Below, piece after piece: positions 58,761-64,000 of a stretch of 64,000 nt of DNA. A program made the position numbers and the translations under genes. A model generated the notes under the pieces. The model was given only the letters and a program-made list of their open reading frames with translations, made no database searches and had not been told where the DNA came from. The stretch is taken from positions 58,225,769-58,289,768 of the forward strand of contig OU015501.1 in assembly GCA_907164885.2 (NCBI GenBank). Direction: 5' to 3'. Within the stretch, counting starts at the first letter, position 1. Every line of letters starts with the position of its first letter. This DNA comes from Dolomedes plantarius (Eukaryota; Arthropoda; Arachnida; Araneae; Dolomedidae).

Positions 58761-59595
58761 CATCTAAAGAGAGGCTCAATCATTCTCATTCTGCACTTTT
58801 ACATTTCAAGTGAAATTCTTGAAAACCAGTCCTTTGTTTTAAAAAAAATTAATTCATTTGAATCCAGATTGAAAGTTCGTAGTAACATGATTTCCTTCAT
58901 GTGATCTGAAAGTTGTCTAAAATTCCCGAGCCGTAGCTGATTTCGCAACGGTTGGGGTCCGCACAGATTAATCTACATCTGATTATTACCACTTAATCCG
59001 ATTATTTCCTCAAAATAATAATTATTATTATAGTAATTTTGGATTAAAAGATCAAAATATATGATTGTCTATACACACAAAAAGAAAATCTTTAATAACA
59101 GGGTGTATTGACAATTGAATATATTCCTAGGGAAATTATGGTAGTTCGACATATAAATATGAGAACCGTTAGATGTGGAATTTAAAATAAATACTTCCAT
59201 AGAGAATAGCGAACGATACGTTTTCTAATAAAAGAGGATAAATAGAAATATTTGAAACTGAAATTAAAAACACGAAGGAAATCCAGATACAGAACATATC
59301 TTACGCCTTTCATTAAAACTGGACATTTTCGTCTTCTACATCTGTTCCCAGCGACCTTTTTTGTATCCAGCTTCCGGTCCAGCTGTTTGAAAAATGGACA
59401 ACATAAATAATGAATCTACGTCTCTGCGTAAGGTAATGAGCATAGCCTCCTACCCTAAATCAGTCAACGACATTCTCGCACAATTAAGAGTTTTGACAAT
59501 CAAAAGGCATGAACCAGTAATTAATTTCGGGTAGGGCTCTTATTCTACCTACCTTACTTAAGAGAATGGTATACACACACACACATATATATATA
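58761..59595. other. intergenic sequence, no gene seen
   Basis: No recognisable features apart from a (CA)n/(TA)n run at 59571-59594. Confidence 0.35.
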
Positions 59596-59785
59596 ATGTG
59601 GGACGACTTAGAGCGACGGTTATGGACCAGGGAACCAAATCTACCAAATCTACAGCTGAGCTGGCGACATTCTTGCAGCAGGAATGGACAAAATACCCAT
59701 AGCTGTGTATCAAAACCATGTTAACAGTATACTCAGAAGGGTTGCTAGTGTAATTGCAGCACGTGGGGGACCATCCCCCTATTAA
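59596..59785 (+). pseudogene. Tc1-like transposase, C-terminal fragment
   Basis: Starts M-W-D-D-L-E-R-R-L (just after the catalytic Glu region), shifts frame to A-E-L-A-T-F-L-Q-Q-E-W-T, shifts again (one A missing) to I-P-I-A-V-Y-Q-N-H-V-N-S-I, and ends A-A-R-G-G-P-S-P-Y with TAA at 59783-59785. These are the last ~60 residues of a Tc1-type transposase. Upstream is dinucleotide repeat, so the rest is lost. Confidence 0.75.
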
Positions 59786-60009
59786 AGCATGTATTCTTTC
59801 CCTTATACCATATATATATATGTAAGAAATAGATCCAGTAATTATTATTTTTAATGACTCATCCCTCATTTTGAGTTCGACCCCCGACGAATCAGAGTCA
59901 GGAGTTTGTCGGGTAACCGGTTCTCGCCGAATGACCTGCTGGACACGTTTGTTGTCCTGGGTTGCTGGTTAAACGAGTTGACTTCTGTCATTCGTCCAAA
60001 TCATGACTG

Positions 60010-60023
60010 ACACACACACACAT

Positions 60024-60099
<76 letters not shown>
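60010..60099. repeat. (CA)n then (TA)n microsatellite
   Basis: CA run followed by about 70 bp of TA. Confidence 0.95.
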
Positions 60100-60183
60100 C
60101 GAAAAAGGCCTTGTTCCAGTACTAATTACGAGAGACTTCAATGAAGGTTGTAAGTAGGGGCTTGAAACGTAAGTAGGAGCTTG

Positions 60184-60212
60184 ATATTTATGATATACTA
60201 ACTGGTAAGTAG
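60184..60212 (-). repeat. dispersed repeat, inverse of 29191-29219
   Basis: 29 nt perfect reverse complement of the distant copy. Nearby GTAAGTAGGAGCTTGA words also match inverted. Confidence 0.6.
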
Positions 60213-60273
60213 TATATCATAGATAATTGAAGACTCTTTGATACATTTTTCTTTGTAGATATATATCGTAAAG

Positions 60274-60449
60274 CAGTGGCGCACCCAGGGGGGGGGCCCA
60301 GGGGGCCCTGGCCCCCCCCAAAGAAGTAGAAATATTGATTTTGCATTATAAATATTTTTATTCGTTCATCTCGGCCCCCCCATGCATTATAAATATTTTT
60401 ATCCATTCATCTCGGCCCCCCCCAAGAAAAAATCCTGGGTGCGCCACTG
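60274..60449. mobile_element. 176-bp hAT MITE with perfect 8-bp target duplication
   Basis: The ends CAGTGGCGCACCCAGG are perfect 16-bp inverted repeats. TCGTAAAG lies directly on both sides (60266-60273 and 60450-60457). The interior contains a 45-bp tandem duplication ending in CTCGGCCCCCCC and several C and G runs. Non-autonomous. Confidence 0.9.
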
Positions 60450-60457
60450 TCGTAAAG

Positions 60458-61224
60458 TGCATTTCTGTATGGACACGTTTGAAGTACGAACAGATTTCAA
60501 TTTGATATATTTGCCCAATGCAAAGGGTATTAGACAAGTATAAGCAAATTTAATTTAACTTTACATAGATTATCTGAAGATCGTAAAACTATATTTTAAT
60601 TATACGCAAAATTAAAATATATTTCTCTTATTTCCCGCGTCTCATGTAGCCCCACCGCCCTTTTATACACCGAATTCAAAAAAGTTAAAATAAAATAAAC
60701 TTTAAAAAAATGCGATACGCGAGCAAAGAAACGAGAGGAAAAAAAAACTAAACAAGCATGAACAATTACGAAAATATCAGTTATTTACATTACATCTTCA
60801 CAAATTTTAAGTGCTGTTCTGTAAGCCTTATTTAATTGATAGTCATTAGAGATTTGATGTAAATTGAACTTTACAATGTATAATCTGATTGCGATATGAA
60901 ATAGCTTTTTTTAATAGAATATATCTTCTTTTTTATAATTTTTTATCGTTATCGGTAGTGTAATCGCGGGGGACGGAGTGAGATACTCCAAAGGTATGTT
61001 CCCTTTTAGCTGCCCGCTTGCATAGCCGCACATGATCTATGAAACTTCCCTGATGCTTGACAAAAATTCATGACTGTCCAATAAATTCCACTTATTTTGA
61101 TATCTAAAATGAAAAAAAAAATTCAGGTAGTCTCTTCTAACGAAACTACCGCGGGTTATCAACGTAGATTTACTTATCGCTGCTTACCTCTTTTGTATGT
61201 ATATATGTATGTATATGTTATGTA
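60458..61224. other. intergenic sequence, no gene seen
   Basis: AT-rich with nothing recognised. Confidence 0.35.
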
Positions 61225-61601
61225 CAGGTAACCCTCCTATAACACGGTAGATAGGTTCCTAGAAAATGGCGTTGTTGTGTGAAACCGTGTTATATGAGAC
61301 CCAGATCCAGTACAAAAAGTACGGTTACGTTCCGAAAACTTATTAAAAACAGAAATTTTTTTTAAAATTCCATATAAGCAACTTATTTTTATTAAAAATA
61401 TAAATGTATGTATAACACAAAACGAAAAGAAACAAAAGATATTATTTTCATTTAAGGTAATTTAGTTTTTAAATGTGTGAAACAAAAATCATGTTATTTA
61501 GTTCTGTAGAAGTACAGATTTGCACAAAGGTTTTCGCAACTTTTTTATCGTGTTAGAGCGAAACCGTGTTGTAAGATGCCGTGCTGTAGGAGGGCTACCT
61601 G
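61225..61601. mobile_element. 377-bp pogo/Tigger-like MITE
   Basis: TA flanks (61223-61224, 61602-61603). The left end CAGGTAACCCTCCTATAACA and the inverted right end CAGGTAGCCCTCCTACAGCA are imperfect repeats. ACACGGT / ACCGTGT words recur in both subterminal zones. No coding sequence. Confidence 0.65.
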
Positions 61602-61602
61602 T

Positions 61603-61607
61603 ATATA

Positions 61608-61670
<63 letters not shown>
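61603..61670. repeat. (TA)n microsatellite
   Basis: TA array next to the MITE. Confidence 0.95.
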
Positions 61671-61672
<2 letters not shown>

Positions 61673-61841
61673 AAATTTTGACGCATTTTGGTACTTTTCT
61701 GTTTAACTGTTTACTGCTTATTCAAGCGATAGAGACTGGGTTTGACGCGCTGCCAAAATTATAACTCGCGAGGTACGGACGGATGGTTTTAGCGTCTGAA
61801 ATTTTCCTTTCCGGAGGACCGTTATGGAGGAACGTAATCCT

Positions 61842-62416
61842 CAGGGGCGTGCTTAGGGTTTTAGCGGCCCTGGGCGAAACACATTAGCTGGCAATAAAAT
61901 TTCTCAACTATTCAGAATTTTGCAACTATTTTGGGAAAACGGACAAATTCCAACAAAACGGTTTATCATTATTCAAATGACTGTATGTAGCCATTGACAG
62001 ATAGTAGAAACTGATATTCGAAAAAGTGTTTGATAATTAATCAAGGTTTTACTATAACTGAATTGAAGATTAATCATGTTTTCCTAACCGAGAAATTTTT
62101 CAAACCAAACAGGTAGCTTGTCAATTAAGATTCTTTCTATGATTCTTTTAAAAAAATTGAAACATATTTTTTTTTATAAGTTGAATTATAGAAACCGCGA
62201 AAAACGGGAGATTTCTTTAAAAAAAACCCATAACGTTTAGAAAAGTGTTGCGATGAGGTTGCGATGAATTATAGAAACCGCGAAAAACGGGAGATTTCTT
62301 TAAAAAAAAACCCATAACGTTTAGAAAAGTGTTGCGATGAGGAATCAAAATGGCGGCCCTAAATTTTAGCGGCCCTGGGCGGTTGCCCAGTTCGCCACCC
62401 CCTAAGCACGGCCCTG
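61842..62416. mobile_element. 575-bp hAT MITE with 8-bp target duplication
   Basis: Ends CAGGGGCGTGCTTAGGG and inverted CAGGGCCGTGCTTAGGG differ by one base. GTAATCCT flanks both sides perfectly (61834-61841, 62417-62424). GCGGCCCTGGGCG lies inside both ends. An internal unit of about 80 bp is tandemly duplicated at 62183-62341. Non-coding. Confidence 0.88.
62183..62341. repeat. tandem duplication inside the hAT MITE
   Basis: Two nearly identical units start GAATTATAGAAACCGCG and end GTGTTGCGATGAG, differing mainly by one A in a homopolymer. Confidence 0.85.
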
Positions 62417-62424
62417 GTAATCCT

Positions 62425-63711
62425 ACATTAAAAATCAACAAACAATATTTTATTGTTCGTTTGGAAGATTAAGAATTGGATTGAACATGGAAAAGTGTAT
62501 CTACTGTGCAAGACATATAGGCGCATCTTAGAAATGTGTGCATAATTTTGAGAAGGAATAACATGAAAAAATGATAATTATATGACCTTGGTTACATGGC
62601 GGTGTTGTATCTTTCAGATCATAAAATGAAATTGGACGGTTATCCTGGAGTTTTGTTTTTGATGCGACAGCAAAAATTATGAAATGCCTAATAAATATTG
62701 CATTCAGCTTATTAAACGAGTGTGGCAATTCTACTGTCTGATCCAGGGTTGTAAATGAAACAGCACATTCTACACTAAATTACATTTATTTTCTATACTA
62801 CGGACATCACAAAACGGACAATAAATCTTATAATCTTATATTCTGAGATTCGAAAAATGGAGCTCCATCGCTCATGCCAGTCTCGCTTACAGTCCGACCA
62901 CGGAAGCGAGGTCCCTGGAAGCTGTTACGCATGCGCGAGAAAAGCTAGTCTACTTAGAAAATAGGGGAAAACGTCATATTTTCGGATGTGTTTGTTTATG
63001 AAATACGGAATGTATTTCAGACTGCTTTTTGTCCGCAATTTTAAAGTTATTTTTAAAACTTTATTTTTGATCGAATATGTGAATAATACTTTCAAAATAA
63101 TAAAAAGAAAGAAGCAAATCTATTTAAAAAATAGGAGTGTTATAGGAGTGGATATTTTCGGGTGTGTTTGTTTAAGAACTGCGAAAGAATGTTTTCAACC
63201 AACTTTCTTTTTCAGAATTTTTCTTTTGATTGAATGTATAAATAAAAACCGAAAAACATATTAAAATGAGGGTTTGAAAAATTCCATTTTTAAGTGATAT
63301 ATTGTAATAACATAAACATATATATATATATATATACAATGCAATAAAAATAATATATTTGATTCACAGTTTTACAATTTGCAGAAATAATTAGGATATA
63401 CAACTCAAAATTTTCAATCTTTTGTGATTAGCAATAAAAAATTTAAAATGAATTTAAGATCTTTCTCATAATTTTATAAATAATCAAAGTGTGAATATGA
63501 GATGCAAATTTATAATTTCAGTCTTCTATGATAATTAAAAATCTAGATTTAAAAAATGCATTTTATTGTAAATTAAATTAATTTAAAAAATGGTATATTT
63601 ACATTCACTGTGATATTTATAAGAGCTGCAGAAAAAATACATCAATGATCGGTAAAAAAATTTTTCTTTTATTTTTGTATCAAAAACTATCAAATAAAAT
63701 CAATGAAAAAT
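62425..63711. other. sequence with a diverged tandem duplication
   Basis: About 62957-63262 consists of two diverged units sharing TATTTTCGG.TGTGTTTGTTTA. GCATGCGC (62929-62936) is present but isolated. No gene recognised. Confidence 0.4.
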
Positions 63712-64000
63712 CTAATATTCATCTGATGAAATATCCGAATCACTGTCCGTGTCTGAAATATGTATTTGCAGAGGATCAACCAAATCTTCAATCACACCAT
63801 CCCTTTTCCAATACATATTTTCTAATGAAACAACATGAGAGCTATTGTTGATACTATTGAATTGTTGGTACTATTTTATGGACAGCATAAAATTCATGAA
63901 TTGTTCTTCGAATTACATCGCAATCAAAATTATCTAAAGCTACGTTTTCGGTGGTTCTTTTTTCCTTACGTTTCCTCGGAGATTCAAATTTTGGAGTTTC
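63712..64000 (-). pseudogene. DDE transposase relic: N-terminal and acidic C-terminal parts joined by deletion
   Basis: From the window edge the minus strand reads S-P-R-K-R-K-E-K-R-T-T (basic, NLS-like), then D-N-F-D-C-D-V-I-R-R-T-I-H-E-F-Y and ends at a TAG soon after V-P-T-I-Q. In another frame the sequence continues N-S-S-H-V-V-S-L-E-N-M-Y-W-K-R-D-G-V-I-E-D-L-V-D and closes with the acidic tail D-T-D-S-D-S-D-I-S-S-D-E-Y and a stop at 63712-63714. Transposase-like proteins common in spider and cnidarian genomes carry the same two ends around a DDE_3-type core. The whole core is missing here. The gene begins beyond the window. Confidence 0.6.

Noticed and set aside
59864..60000. GTTCGACCCCCGACG as a possible second SINE head
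   Set aside because: Only a weak B-box-like word; no A box or second copy seen.
62925..62940. GCATGCGC as an NRF-1-type promoter site
   Set aside because: Single palindromic word with no gene start nearby.

Overview
The window is eukaryotic nuclear DNA and contains no bacterial-style operons. It is strongly AT-rich, with many (TA)n arrays and a dense load of DNA transposons. The transposases are DUF4817/mariner-like, Tc1-like with spider-type Tcb1 sequence, pogo/Tigger, hAT and Helitron. Together with an arthropod-like DOT1L N-terminus, this suggests an arthropod genome, most likely a chelicerate such as a spider. The taxon is an inference.

The only cellular gene I can support is the 5' end of DOT1L (histone H3K79 methyltransferase; grappa in flies) on the minus strand. 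Coding exon 1 is 24281-24355 (25 codons, Met to Ser). A 144-bp intron follows, then a 41-nt exon 2 at 24096-24136. Exon 3 (expected to start W-V-C-E after the split Arg codon) was not found down to position 1, so 1-24095 appears to be part of a very long intron. That intron holds a Tc1-like element with three transposase lesions (16610-18284), an older Tc1 relic (12359-12617), small MITEs and long featureless AT-rich sequence.

Upstream of DOT1L (about 24.5-64 kb) is a transposon mosaic. 26-28 kb has palindromic MITEs. 29.4-35.1 kb mixes one Helitron family (including the C-terminal end of its helicase), a second Helitron-like element, a pogo-like MITE and an internally deleted DUF4817 element with 212-bp terminal repeats. 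40.4-45 kb has a SINE, a pair of perfect hairpins, nested MITEs, a Helitron and a second copy of the pogo-like MITE. 45369-46958 is a complete, apparently intact DD41D element with a 359-aa transposase. 48631-50051 is a decayed Tcb1-like element. 51.3-57.1 kb has a hAT relic, SINEs, a full-length non-autonomous Helitron and a Tigger derivative. 57.9-64 kb has a solo-LTR candidate, hAT MITEs with target duplications, a Tc1 tail and, at the window end, an internally deleted DDE transposase with an acidic tail.

The items most worth following up are the intact DD41D element, the mirror-symmetric three-plus-three motif layout of the Tc1-like element, the Helitron family with a retained helicase end, and the twin 37-nt hairpins at 40941-41020. 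I found no wholly new gene system.
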